Assembly: GCF_001612635.1 (NCBI RefSeq)
Contig: NZ_BDAV01000011.1
Coordinates: forward strand, 1 to 64,000
Length of the DNA: 64,000 nt
Origin: Nocardia africana NBRC 100379
GTDB lineage: Bacteria; Actinomycetota; Actinomycetes; Mycobacteriales; Mycobacteriaceae
Reading direction: 5' to 3'
A program made the position numbers and the translations under genes. Every line of letters begins with the position of its first letter. Within the stretch, counting starts at the first letter, position 1. Positions 25,918-34,298 of this stretch are shown one piece after another. The notes below the pieces were generated by a model. That model had not been told where the DNA came from. It searched no databases and saw only the letters and a program-made list of their open reading frames with translations.

Positions 25918-26634
25918 TCACATTCCGGTGGGTTTCGCGCCAGCGATCAGTTGCGAGACGGTCACGAAACCGTAACCGCGCGAACGGAGTTCCGCGACGA
26001 TACGCGGAATCGCTGCCGCCGCGGCCGACTGGTACATCGCGTGCAACAGAATGATCGACCCCGGCCGGGCGCGGTTCACCGTGTCCGAGACTATGGCATC
26101 GGTGCTCGCGCCACCCATGGAATCGGATTCGACATCCCACATCACGGTGGTGCGGTCGTGGTGGGACAGATACCAGGGGAGCGCGACCAGCTTCTTCCCG
26201 TAGGGCGGGCGGAAGGTCACCGGGCCGTGGTATCCGGTGCGCCCGATTTCGGCGTCGGTGCGCTCGACCTCGTCGCGGACCGTGGCCGGGGTGACGAAGA
26301 CGAGCCGCCGGTGGGTGTAGCTGTGGTTACCGAGCTCGTGCCCGGCCGCCGCGATCTGTGCCCCGTAGTCGCGATGTGCCGCCAGGTCGCGGCCGACGAG
26401 GTAGAAGGTGGCCGGAACATGTTCGGCGGCAAGCATTTCCAGTATCGCGGGGGTGCGGTCGGTCGGGCCGTCGTCGATGGTCAGCGCGACCACCTTGGCG
26501 GTGGTGTCGACGTGATGGACCAAGCGGCCGGCGACCTGGAAGGTCCGCGAATTCATCAGAACGTAGGTGCCGATCGACAGCACCGCCGCGAGGACGACGA
26601 CGACCGCGCCGGAGAGCAGAAGCCTGCGTTTCAC
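25918..26634 (-). CDS. Membrane-anchored polysaccharide deacetylase
   Basis: The 238-residue protein begins with a single membrane anchor (MKRRLLLSGAVVVVLAAVLS) and then a NodB-type polysaccharide deacetylase domain. Seen motifs: TIDDGPT (Asp54, Asp55), metal-binding HSYTH (His104, His108), RPPYG, and LLH near the C-terminus. Members remove N-acetyl groups from peptidoglycan, chitin or similar glycans outside the cell. It lies 45 bp downstream of the acyl reductase gene and 56 bp upstream of WS/DGAT on the same strand, but has no sequence link to lipid metabolism. Confidence 0.86.
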   Translation of the reverse strand: MKRRLLLSGAVVVVLAAVLSIGTYVLMNSRTFQVAGRLVHHVDTTAKVVALTIDDGPTDRTPAILEMLAAEHVPATFYLVGRDLAAHRDYGAQIAAAGHELGNHSYTHRRLVFVTPATVRDEVERTDAEIGRTGYHGPVTFRPPYGKKLVALPWYLSHHDRTTVMWDVESDSMGGASTDAIVSDTVNRARPGSIILLHAMYQSAAAAAIPRIVAELRSRGYGFVTVSQLIAGAKPTGM

Positions 26635-26679
26635 CGGCGAAACCTACCACCGGACACGGGGTCCGGTGGTAGGTGCGGA

Positions 26680-28695
26680 TCACCAGTTCAGGCCGGGCAG
26701 CCGGTTGACGATACGAGCCGCGGGGGTGGGCAATCCCATCAGCGGCTGCACCACCGGTGCGAGCGCCAGAAGCGGGCTGCGGCCGCCGCTCTCGGCCGTT
26801 TCGTCGGCTGCGGCGCGGCCGTGCCGTGCCGCGGCGGATTCGCCGGTCCGCCGGAAGCCCTGGTGCAGAATGGCTTTCTTCACCGAGGGCATCACCGTGT
26901 CGATCACCTGGGCGAAGGTGCCGATCGGAGTGTCGATGCGCGCGGGCCGCTCCTCGAGTGCGCGCACCACGATCTCCGCCGCCTGTTCGGGACTGTGCAC
27001 GGGCAGCGAACGGTACATCTCGGTCGGCGCGATCATCGGAGTGCGCACCAGCGGCATCCGCACCGAGGTGAAGGTGATACCGGCGTCGGCGTTCTCGACC
27101 GCCGCGATCTCGCTGAAGGTGTCCAGTGCCGATTTGCTCGCCACGTAGGCGGCGAAGCGCGGCAGTTTGGTCTGCACCGCGATCGAGGAGATGTTGACGA
27201 AGTGGCCGAAGCGCCGCTCCCGCATGGCCGGCAGCAGGGCCAGGATCAGCCGCACCGCGCCGAAGTAGTTGACGGCCATCGTCCGCTCGAAATCATGCAT
27301 GCGATCGGTGGAGTTCAGCACCGAACGACGGATCGAACGCCCGGCGTTGTTCACCACGTAGTCGACATGACGATGGTCGGCGAGCACCTGCTTGACCAGC
27401 AGTTCGACCGCCTTCTCGTCGGTGATGTCGCACGGATAGCCGTAGGCGTCGCCGCCCTGCCCGCGCACCTGGGCGGCCGCTGCCTCGAGCTCGTCGACCC
27501 CGCGCGCCACCATCAGCACCGTCGCGCCGCGGCGCGCCACCGCGTGCGCGGTCGCCAGGCCGATACCGGAGGAGGCGCCGGTGATGAGCACGATCCGGTC
27601 GCGCAGCGGGTCGCCGCCGCCGTGGCGGCGTGCCCGGTCGGGATCGAGGTGGGCGCGCCAGTACCGCCACAGGTTCTCGGCGTAGGTGTCGAAGGCGGGC
27701 ACCTCGAGATCGGCGCGACGCAGCAACGCCCGGGTGGAATCGGAGACGAACTCCGACGCGAACGAGGTATGCGGGGCGACCTCGGCCGGAATGCCGAACT
27801 GGCTCAACAGGAAATCGCGCGCCGCGGTGACACCGGGTAGCCGGTTCAGCGTTGCCAGCGCGGTGTGGCTGCCCGGAACCGGGCCCACGCCACCGGGTGC
27901 GCCGGCCGCCCGCGACAGCGCGCCGTAGATCTCGGTGAACGGCTGCGGACGCGGGTTGACCAGGTGGAATGTGCGCTTGTTCAGCCCCGGACGCCCGATG
28001 AGCTCGACCATCGCCTGAGCGACGTAGTCGACCGGGACGATATTGGTCGCGCCCAGATCCGGCAGCGGCAGCGGCAGCCCGCCCGGCAGTGCGGCCAGCC
28101 GCGCGATCGCGGGGAAGAAGTAGTACGGACCGTCGATCTTGTCCATCTCGCCGGTGCGCGAATCGCCGACCACGATGGCCGGGCGATACACCCGCCAGCG
28201 CAGCCCCGTGCTTTCGCGGACCAGTCGCTCGGCAGCGAATTTCGTTCGGTGATAAGGAGATTCGAGATTCTGTCCGAGGTCGAAATCGTCTTCGAAGAAT
28301 TTGCCGCGATGGTCACCGGCCACCGCCACCGAGGAGACGTGGTGCAGCATCGCACCCAGTTCGGTGGCCAGCGCGATGACCGCGCGGGTGCCGTTCACAT
28401 TCGCCGCGTAAGCGGATTCCTCATCGGCGGTCATGTCGTAGACCGCGCCCAGATGCACCACGTGCTGTGCGGCCGGCGGTTCGTCCACCAGCCCCAGACC
28501 CTCGGCCGTCAGGTCTCCGATCAGCGGAAACACACGGTCGGTGGCATTCCATCGAGACGCGAGTTCGGCCAGTTTGGCTGCCGAGGCCTCGCGCACGAGC
28601 ACGTGCACCACTGCGTCGGTATCGGCGGTGAGTAGCCCTTCCACCACGCGTCGTCCCAGGAAACCCGTCCCACCGGTCACGATATAGGTGGCCAT
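26680..28695 (-). CDS. Two-domain SDR fatty acyl-CoA reductase
   Basis: From ATG 28695 (aaggagg upstream) the protein has 671 residues. Residues 1-350 are an extended SDR/fatty acyl reductase domain, with GGTGFLG at 8-14 and the active-site pair in YHRTK. Residues ~370-600 are a classical SDR, with TGASSGIG, NNAG and the YVASK active site. This pairing of domains matches mycobacterial Acr1/FcrA-like proteins that reduce fatty acyl-CoA to the alcohol (aldehyde intermediate). Fatty alcohol is the substrate of WS, encoded two genes on, so the pair could make wax esters. A longer N-terminus to 28752 is possible but unsupported. Confidence 0.85.
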   Translation of the reverse strand: MATYIVTGGTGFLGRRVVEGLLTADTDAVVHVLVREASAAKLAELASRWNATDRVFPLIGDLTAEGLGLVDEPPAAQHVVHLGAVYDMTADEESAYAANVNGTRAVIALATELGAMLHHVSSVAVAGDHRGKFFEDDFDLGQNLESPYHRTKFAAERLVRESTGLRWRVYRPAIVVGDSRTGEMDKIDGPYYFFPAIARLAALPGGLPLPLPDLGATNIVPVDYVAQAMVELIGRPGLNKRTFHLVNPRPQPFTEIYGALSRAAGAPGGVGPVPGSHTALATLNRLPGVTAARDFLLSQFGIPAEVAPHTSFASEFVSDSTRALLRRADLEVPAFDTYAENLWRYWRAHLDPDRARRHGGGDPLRDRIVLITGASSGIGLATAHAVARRGATVLMVARGVDELEAAAAQVRGQGGDAYGYPCDITDEKAVELLVKQVLADHRHVDYVVNNAGRSIRRSVLNSTDRMHDFERTMAVNYFGAVRLILALLPAMRERRFGHFVNISSIAVQTKLPRFAAYVASKSALDTFSEIAAVENADAGITFTSVRMPLVRTPMIAPTEMYRSLPVHSPEQAAEIVVRALEERPARIDTPIGTFAQVIDTVMPSVKKAILHQGFRRTGESAAARHGRAAADETAESGGRSPLLALAPVVQPLMGLPTPAARIVNRLPGLNW

Positions 28696-28712
28696 AACCC
28701 CTCCTTGCGTGT

Positions 28713-28740
28713 CGAACATGTTGTCGCACAACGTTGTTCG
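28713..28740. promoter_or_regulatory. Nested inverted repeat before acyl reductase
   Basis: CGAACA-T-GTTGT-CGC-ACAAC-GT-TGTTCG: the outer 6-bp arms and the inner 5-bp arms pair, giving a 28-bp palindromic block 18 bp before the ATG. It is a good candidate operator; the first 14 bp from 28712 (TCGAACATGTTGTC) miss the KstR pattern only at the last base. Confidence 0.45.
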
Positions 28741-29013
28741 TCCGACATGCATCGGTGGATGTGGACTGAACGAAGCGGCCTCTATCAGAATCGAGGTCGC
28801 TGTAGGAACCCCTGCGTACCTAACTGGTGAGTAACTTTAGCTGGCGGCGAGTTGTGCCCGCAACCGAACGGCGCTCCCCTGCGGTGTGGGACTGGTCACC
28901 ACGTGGGAGCGCCGATCGGTATGTGTAACAACGATTTTGATGTAACTCGGAGACGCATCTGGTTATCGACCGGCAACCTTCCGGTCGGCTGTCCAAGAAC
29001 GTTCGGGGAGGGT

Positions 29014-29694
29014 TCAGCCTTCGCGGCGGATCGCGAATTCGCTTGCCAGATCGGCGAATACGGCACTGTTGAGGTCGAAGGCGCGCCGGCACTCGCCGAG
29101 CACCCGCTGCTTCTCCAGGTCGTCGACGGCCAGTTCGTCGAGCAGGGTGCGGTAGCCGCGCTTGAACGCGGCCGGATTCGCGATCTGATCGAAGACGTAG
29201 AAGCGCACCCCGTCGCCGCGCTTGGGCAGCTGCCACAGCTTCGCCGCGGTGCCGCGAATGACCTGACCGCCCGACAGATCACCCAGATAGCGGGTGTAGT
29301 GGTGGGCCACATATCCCGCCGGCCAGTGCAGTGCGCACTCGGTGATCCGGGCGGCGTACTCGGCGGTGGCGGGCAGGGCGGTGATGTCGTCGCGCCACTG
29401 CGGCCCGCCCAGATGTGCCAGATCGTTCTCGAGATGCGCCAGGCGCGCGAGTTCCGGCCGGATGAACGGACCGGCGACCGGATCGGTGGCGAGCGTGTCC
29501 CAGTGCGCCTCGAGTGCCCGGTAGATATGCCAGAGCTGGCCGGTGTAGCGATAGAACGCGCTGACATCCAGGGCACCGCCCAGCATGTCGCTCATGAAGG
29601 TCGAGTTCTCGGCGCGCTCGTGCTGTTCGGCGGTGGCGGAGCGGATCTGCGCGGAGAACGGCACGGGCTGCTCGGTGGAGGTGGCGTCCGGCAT
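29014..29694 (-). CDS. Heme oxygenase
   Basis: From ATG 29694 the product has 226 residues, the usual length of bacterial heme oxygenases (HmuO type). The proximal heme ligand is His25 (TAEQHERAEN) and the distal-helix motif GDLSGGQ lies at 138-144. It cleaves heme to biliverdin, CO and iron using a reductase partner, which is not in the window. It is soluble and cytoplasmic. An IdeR/DtxR-like half site plus a 20-bp imperfect palindrome lie upstream of the start, consistent with iron-regulated heme uptake. No heme transporter genes are adjacent. Confidence 0.92.
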   Translation of the reverse strand: MPDATSTEQPVPFSAQIRSATAEQHERAENSTFMSDMLGGALDVSAFYRYTGQLWHIYRALEAHWDTLATDPVAGPFIRPELARLAHLENDLAHLGGPQWRDDITALPATAEYAARITECALHWPAGYVAHHYTRYLGDLSGGQVIRGTAAKLWQLPKRGDGVRFYVFDQIANPAAFKRGYRTLLDELAVDDLEKQRVLGECRRAFDLNSAVFADLASEFAIRREG

Positions 29695-29724
29695 GATCCT
29701 GATTTCCTCGCTTCGTGGGACGAC

Positions 29725-29744
29725 AAGTATGGGTAACCTAACTT
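29725..29744. promoter_or_regulatory. IdeR/DtxR-box-like site
   Basis: On the minus strand it reads AAGTTAGGTTACCCATACTT. TTAGGTTA matches the left half of the IdeR/DtxR consensus TTAGGTTAGGCTAACCTAA; the right half is weak. The block is palindromic at 14 of 20 positions. It is 31 bp upstream of the heme oxygenase start. Confidence 0.5.
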
Positions 29745-29880
29745 CCCCTCCGACGATACCGGCCCATGAGCGCGCCGAAATCAAACTTTCGGACGAGAAA
29801 CCGCGCGGGCAGTGCGCGCGGCGACTGGCGGCGGTCGATGAACTGACGTTTCCTCATCGGGGGTGGACCGGCGAACAAAT

Positions 29881-29936
29881 CGTGCAAACCTCACCGACCT
29901 TGCGCGTTTTCGGACGTTCTCGTGGAGGTTTGCACG
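29881..29936. repeat. 12-bp perfect inverted repeat
   Basis: CGTGCAAACCTC (29881-29892) and GAGGTTTGCACG (29925-29936) are perfect reverse complements separated by 32 bp. The right arm runs directly into the first copy of the ~100-bp repeat. It lies in the 400-bp region between the heme oxygenase and cutA with no gene over it. Confidence 0.7.
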
Positions 29937-30032
29937 AAAAGTTCGGCACAACTGCCGACGACCGTGTTCTCCCTGCGGATCGACGGTCGGTCCCGGCGCC
30001 GATCCGGGCAGCGCGGTCTTCCCGCCCTCAGC
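29935..30032. repeat. Copy 1 of ~100-bp repeat flanking cutA
   Basis: The sequence from CGAAAAGTTCGGCAC to about CCCGCCCTCAGC recurs at 30545-30646 at a constant offset of 610 bp. In the first 66 bp I count about 57 identities without gaps; the rest aligns after one small gap. Between the copies lies only cutA. The element has no coding sense that I can support. Confidence 0.7.
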
Positions 30033-30188
30033 TCCTCTGACCTGCCGCAGGATCCTGTGGTCATCCGGGCATGGTGGTCATTTGACGGGCGGTTTCATCA
30101 CCACTGATGATTTTGTTACCGCGAGTTGTGCACTCGGCCGGCGTCGTGAATCGGTCAGCGGCGCAAAGCCGGCCGATATGGTGGCCGC

Positions 30189-30521
30189 ATGGCGGCAGCG
30201 CGGGTATGGGCAGTGACATCGACGACGCCGACTGAGGACGATGGGCGGGTGATCGCACGAGCGGTGGTCGGTGAGCGGCTGGCGGCGGGAGCGGAGATTA
30301 CCGGGCCGGCGCTGTCGGTGTTCTGGCATCTGGGCGAGCTCGGTGAGGGCCAGGAATGGCGGGTGACGTTCCGCACGGCGGCCGCAGTGCGGGATCGGCT
30401 CGCGGGGCGGATCCAGGAGTTGCATCCGTGGGACAGTCCTGAAGTGACCGCGACGCCGGTGGCGTGGTGCCTCGACACTTACGCCGAGTGGGTGGAACGG
30501 ACTACAGGCGCGCCGGAATAG
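30189..30521 (+). CDS. cutA: CutA1-like divalent cation tolerance protein
   Basis: The 110-residue protein matches the small CutA1 family: TTPTEDDGRVIARAVVGERLAA near 12-33, a WHLGELGEGQEW turn, FRTAAAVRDRL and HPWDSPEVTATPV, with a tryptophan-containing C-terminal helix (YAEWVERTT). CutA1 forms stable trimers; its link to copper tolerance is genetic and its biochemical role is unsettled. The length (110) matches the family. The start ATG 30189 has no strong ribosome-binding site. It is flanked on both sides by copies of a ~100-bp repeat. Confidence 0.8.
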   Translation: MAAARVWAVTSTTPTEDDGRVIARAVVGERLAAGAEITGPALSVFWHLGELGEGQEWRVTFRTAAAVRDRLAGRIQELHPWDSPEVTATPVAWCLDTYAEWVERTTGAPE

Positions 30522-30544
30522 GCGGCCGCACAGGCGCAGTGCGG

Positions 30545-30646
30545 CGAAAAGTTCGGCACCACCGCCTCAGGCCGTGTTCTCCCTGCCGATCGACGTTCGG
30601 TCCCGGCGGCGGACACGGGTTCGTGGGCGCGGTTTTCCCGCCCCAG
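30545..30646. repeat. Copy 2 of ~100-bp repeat flanking cutA
   Basis: Begins CGAAAAGTTCGGCACC and runs through CGTGTTCTCCCTGC, GATCGACG and TCGGTCCCGGCG to about TTTTCCCGCCCCAGC, the same orientation as copy 1. It ends about 45 bp before the 3' end of the XRE regulator gene. Confidence 0.7.
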
Positions 30647-30691
30647 CAGGGCGAGCATGCGGGGCCGGAAATATGCCAGAACCGTTGCGGA

Positions 30692-31441
30692 TCAATCGCT
30701 TTGGGGTGGGCGATCGTATTTCTCGATCGTGGCTTTCGATGTGGACCGGTCCTGCAGGACCAGCTCCCACGGCCCGACGTTCACGTCGAAATTCTTGCCG
30801 AAGCCGACCCACTTTCCCGCCAGCCGGGTGGCGGTGAGTTCCGACAGCAGCTGGATCGCCCCGAAATACCGTGCGCCCTTGTAGTAGCCGCTCGGTGCGG
30901 TGGTTTCCGACCACGTGCCCGTCGCGATATGCCCGTCGAGGGTGAGGTCGAGTTCGAGTGTGCCCGCCGCCGACTTCGGCAGGCTGCGGACCGTGAGCCG
31001 CTGTTCGTGCTGGAGCACGACCACGTAGTGCGACGAGGTGAAAGTCTGTTCGCGGCCGGAGGAGTAGAACTCGTACCGGGACAACCAGATTCCGGAGTAC
31101 GTGCCGGAATTGGGCTGCGGTGCGGCCTGGCCGGGATGGCGTTCCCGCGGGACGTCACCGATGGCCGAGTGGACTTCGTGGCCGGCCGTGTCGTCGCCGG
31201 ACAGGCTGCGCCCGGCCATCACCGCGCCGAATCCGAGGCTTTCGATGGGCAGGCGCATCACCTGTTCCAAGGCGCGCGCATGCGACGGGCGGGGGTTGGC
31301 GGTCGCGCCGGATTCCCATCGCTGAACGAGTCGTTTCGTCGCGCTGGCGCATCCGGCCTCGCGCAGCATGCGGGCGAGATCGTCCTGGCTCAGCAGTCGT
31401 GCCGTGCGGGCGGCGCGCAAGGCGACGTTCGGCGTTCCCAT
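30692..31441 (-). CDS. XRE-family regulator with C-terminal beta domain
   Basis: From ATG 31441 the protein has 249 residues; further upstream the frame has no family pattern. Residues ~5-60 are a Cro/C1-type helix-turn-helix: LRAARTARLLSQDDLARML, SATKRLVQRWESGATANPR. Residues ~110-245 form a separate, strand-rich domain (SGTYSGIWLSRYEFYSSGR, HYVVVLQHEQRL, ARYFGAIQLL) that I have no name for, possibly a lipocalin-like sensor. It ends convergently with cutA. A ligand-responsive repressor is the best guess. Confidence 0.8.
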   Translation of the reverse strand: MGTPNVALRAARTARLLSQDDLARMLREAGCASATKRLVQRWESGATANPRPSHARALEQVMRLPIESLGFGAVMAGRSLSGDDTAGHEVHSAIGDVPRERHPGQAAPQPNSGTYSGIWLSRYEFYSSGREQTFTSSHYVVVLQHEQRLTVRSLPKSAAGTLELDLTLDGHIATGTWSETTAPSGYYKGARYFGAIQLLSELTATRLAGKWVGFGKNFDVNVGPWELVLQDRSTSKATIEKYDRPPQSD

Positions 31442-31616
31442 GCGCCCACCGTAAAGCAATGACGCCTGAATGTCGCCCCGTTTGTGTGCCGATTGACGCC
31501 GTTTTCGTCGTCGCCTGGCGGCCGTGGTCCGCGCGAATGTGTCCGTAGTTCCGGCGGCGGGAGCTTCGGTTCCGGGCGCCGCGGGATTCCGAACCGAACA
31601 GCGAGGGGTGTGTGCG

Positions 31617-31721
31617 ATGTGGGTGTTGTTCCTGCTCACCGTGGGGTTGCTCGTGTTGACTGTCGCGCTGGTGCGCCTTCCGCTGCGTGGCGAGGCGCGT
31701 CGCCGGGATCGGCGGTCGTGA
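31617..31721 (+). CDS. Small membrane protein (34 aa)
   Basis: ATG 31617 (gaggggtgtgtgcg upstream) begins a 34-residue frame: one hydrophobic helix (MWVLFLLTVGLLVLTVALV) followed by a strongly basic tail (RLPLRGEARRRDRRS). Its TGA overlaps the GTG start of the next gene (GTGA, 31718-31721), a classic coupling arrangement. Such short single-span proteins are often regulators or complex partners; no family is recognised. Confidence 0.55.
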   Translation: MWVLFLLTVGLLVLTVALVRLPLRGEARRRDRRS

Positions 31722-32032
31722 GGGATGCGCGCCCGGTCGCACTCGGGTGGGTGCATCCGGAGTCGCCGTGTCTCGACTGGGATATCGCTCAGGTGCGGCG
31801 GCTGGCGGAACGGCTGGGCTATCGGCTGGTGTGGGCGCCGGAGACGAGTCGGATACCGCTCGCCGATCAGGTTCGAGCGGTCGATGCCGATGTTGTAATC
31901 GCCCCGTCAACAGAGCATTTCGACTTTCTCGCCCTGAACTCGGTGATGGCCGTCGCCGACGTCGAAACCGTGAATCCGCGGTTGTCGTTCGCGCGTTGGG
32001 CTACCAGAGGGCAACCCGGCTGGGAGTCGTAG
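31718..32032 (+). CDS. Conserved-looking small protein (104 aa)
   Basis: GTG 31718 begins a 104-residue frame, overlapping the 34-residue gene by four bases. The sequence has a plausible alpha/beta fold: PVALGWVHPES, a helix DIAQVRRLAERLGYRLVW, PLADQVRAVDADVVIAPST and FLALNSVMAVADVETVNPR. This resembles the strand-helix-strand start of recombinase/resolvase or flavodoxin-like domains, but no catalytic residues are evident and I do not recognise a family. Confidence 0.6.
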   Translation: MRDARPVALGWVHPESPCLDWDIAQVRRLAERLGYRLVWAPETSRIPLADQVRAVDADVVIAPSTEHFDFLALNSVMAVADVETVNPRLSFARWATRGQPGWES

Positions 32033-32266
32033 TGGGGGCGGGGTGACGATAGGGGTGGTGGCGCGGTCGGACGGTGCGGTCCGGTGCGGCGGGACGAGCG
32101 GTTTCCGGTGGTTCGCCTGCCGCCGACGAACAGAACTATTCGGGCGAAAGCGGCGAGTTGGGACAAGCTCGGACAAGTCGGGCGGGTGGTGGCGCACGCG
32201 AGACGCCTTGTGTTACAACGGTTTTACGCATCGTTCACTAAGCTAACTACTTTGAGAGGCGGCGGA

Positions 32267-34111
32267 ATGTGCGGAATCGCGGGCTGGGTGGCCTTCTCCG
32301 AGGACCTCACCCGGCAGCAGGGGGTTATCGATGCGATGACCGAAACCATGGCCTGTCGCGGGCCGGACGGGCGAGGCACCTTCGTCCGTGCACACGCGGC
32401 ACTGGGGCATCGGCGACTCGCCATCATCGACCTGCCGGGCGGGGCGCAGCCGATGACCGTGCCGACTCCGGCGGGCGACGTGGCGATGGTGTACTCCGGG
32501 GAGGCCTACAACTTCCGTGAACTGCGCCAGGAGCTGCGCGGACTCGGGCACACCTTCGATACCGACAGCGACACCGAGGTGGTGTTGCACGGCTACCTGC
32601 AATGGGGTGAGTCCGTCGTCGACCACCTCAACGGCATGTACGCCTTCGCGATCTGGGACGAGCGCGAGCAGAAGCTGGTCATGGTGCGCGACCGGATGGG
32701 GATCAAACCGTTCTACTACTACCCGACCCCTGACGGTGTGCTGTTCGGCTCCGAGCCGAAGGCCATTCTCGCCAACCCGCTCGCGGCCGCGACCGTCGAC
32801 CTGGACGGCCTGCGCGAGCTGTTCGCCATGACCAAACAGCCCGGCTGGTCGCTGTGGAAGGGCATGGAGGAGGTGCTGCCCGGCACGCTGGTCACGGTGG
32901 ACCGCAACGGAATTCGCACCCGCACCTACTGGCGGCTGCACGCCGTCGAGCACACCGACAGCCAGGAACAGACCGTCGCCCGGGTGCGCGAACTGCTGAC
33001 CGATATCGTCGAACGCCAGCTCATCTCCGATGTGCCGCGCTGCGTGCTGCTCTCGGGCGGACTGGACTCGAGCGCGATCACCGGACTGGCCGCGGCCCGG
33101 CTCGCTCGCGACGGTGAGCAGTTGCGCACGTTCTCGGTGGATTTCGCCAACCAGGAGCAGAACTTCGTTCCCGACGAGATGCGCGACACCCCGGATTCGC
33201 CGTTCGTGCGGGAGGTGGCCGCGCTGGTGCGCTCGGCCCATCGCGATGTGATGCTGAATCCGGCGGATCTGGCCGACCCGGCGGCGCGACGCGCGGTCGT
33301 CACCGCCCGCGACATCCCCGTCGGTTTCGGCGATATGGACACCTCGCTGTATCTACTGTTCGCGGCCATCCGGCAGCACTCGACCGTGGCGCTGTCGGGG
33401 GAGTCTGCCGACGAGGTGTTCGGCGGGTATCGCTGGTTCCACGACGAGGTGGCGCTGAAGGAGGACAACTTTCCGTGGCTCGCGTTCAACAGCGCCCTGA
33501 CCGGCGAGTCCCGCTGGCAGATCCTGAATCCGGCCCTGCGTGAACGGCTGCGGCTCGAGGAGTTCGTCGCCGACCAGTACAGCGCGGCGGTGGCCGAGGT
33601 CGAGCACCTCGACGGCGAATCCGAGGTCGAACACCGGATGCGGACCGTCTGCCACCTGCACCTGACCCGGTTCGTGCGCACGTTGCTCGACCGCAAGGAT
33701 CGCGCGTCGATGGCGGTCGGCCTCGAGGTGCGGGTGCCGTTCTGCGATCACCGCCTGGTCGAGTACGTCTACAACACCCCGTGGTCGTTGAAGACCTTCG
33801 ACGGCCGGGAGAAGAGCCTGCTGCGGCATGCGGCCGAGCATGTGCTGCCGGAATCGGTCGTGCGGCGGGTCAAGAGTCCGTATCCGTCGACGCAGGATCC
33901 GGGCTACGAGGCGGTGCTGCAGCAGCAGGCGAAACATGTTCTCGCCGAATCCGATTCACGCCTGTTCGACCTCATCGACCGGCAGTGGCTGCAGCGGGCG
34001 GTTGCCCTCGACCCGGCGGGTATCGACAGCGCCGTGCGCGCCGGACTGGACCGCATCATCGATCTGCATACCTGGCTGGAGCTGTATTCTCCCCAACTGC
34101 AGCTGGATTGA
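32267..34111 (+). CDS. asnB: Asparagine synthase (glutamine-hydrolysing)
   Basis: From ATG 32267 the protein has 614 residues and starts MCGIAGWVAF, so Cys2 becomes the N-terminal nucleophile of the class II glutaminase domain (1-~200). The synthetase domain follows, with the ATP pyrophosphate loop LLSGGLDSSAI near 263 and the SGESADEVFGGY block. It makes asparagine from aspartate, ATP and glutamine. The length is close to AsnB. Some paralogues instead amidate cell-wall or natural-product substrates; the neighbours do not favour this. A strong hairpin terminator follows. Confidence 0.88.
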   Translation: MCGIAGWVAFSEDLTRQQGVIDAMTETMACRGPDGRGTFVRAHAALGHRRLAIIDLPGGAQPMTVPTPAGDVAMVYSGEAYNFRELRQELRGLGHTFDTDSDTEVVLHGYLQWGESVVDHLNGMYAFAIWDEREQKLVMVRDRMGIKPFYYYPTPDGVLFGSEPKAILANPLAAATVDLDGLRELFAMTKQPGWSLWKGMEEVLPGTLVTVDRNGIRTRTYWRLHAVEHTDSQEQTVARVRELLTDIVERQLISDVPRCVLLSGGLDSSAITGLAAARLARDGEQLRTFSVDFANQEQNFVPDEMRDTPDSPFVREVAALVRSAHRDVMLNPADLADPAARRAVVTARDIPVGFGDMDTSLYLLFAAIRQHSTVALSGESADEVFGGYRWFHDEVALKEDNFPWLAFNSALTGESRWQILNPALRERLRLEEFVADQYSAAVAEVEHLDGESEVEHRMRTVCHLHLTRFVRTLLDRKDRASMAVGLEVRVPFCDHRLVEYVYNTPWSLKTFDGREKSLLRHAAEHVLPESVVRRVKSPYPSTQDPGYEAVLQQQAKHVLAESDSRLFDLIDRQWLQRAVALDPAGIDSAVRAGLDRIIDLHTWLELYSPQLQLD

Positions 34112-34116
34112 GCGCT

Positions 34117-34159
34117 CGTCCGGGCCGGCCCCGACCCCGCGTCGGAGCCGGCCCGGACG
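34117..34159. terminator. Strong hairpin terminator after asnB
   Basis: CGTCCGGGCCGGC (34117-34129) pairs perfectly with GCCGGCCCGGACG (34147-34159): a 13-bp GC-rich stem, with further CCGA/TCGG pairing in the loop. It begins 6 bp after the asnB stop. There is no T-tract, as usual in actinobacteria. Confidence 0.75.
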
Positions 34160-34216
34160 CTGTCCGCGCTGGTCACACGCCTTGCCGGAGATTTGCTAGC
34201 GCGCCGGATCAAGCAC

Positions 34217-34245
34217 GTGAACATTATTTACTAATAGGTGTTCAC
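34217..34245. promoter_or_regulatory. GTGAACA/TGTTCAC inverted repeat before cyp125
   Basis: GTGAACA (34217-34223) and TGTTCAC (34239-34245) are perfect 7-bp arms around an AT-rich 15-bp centre. It lies about 55-80 bp upstream of the cyp125 start and could bind a second regulator, perhaps the downstream TetR protein. Confidence 0.45.
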
Positions 34246-34273
34246 AAAACGGGTGTGGTGTGGTTCACTCCAT

Positions 34274-34287
34274 AGGAACGTGTTCCA
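34274..34287. promoter_or_regulatory. KstR-like operator before cyp125
   Basis: AGGAACGTGTTCCA agrees with TNNAACNNGTTNNA except the first base. It ends immediately before the AAGGAGG ribosome-binding site. Placed before a CYP125 gene, a known KstR target in mycobacteria, a KstR-type function is likely. Confidence 0.6.
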
Positions 34288-34298
34288 AAGGAGGTACC

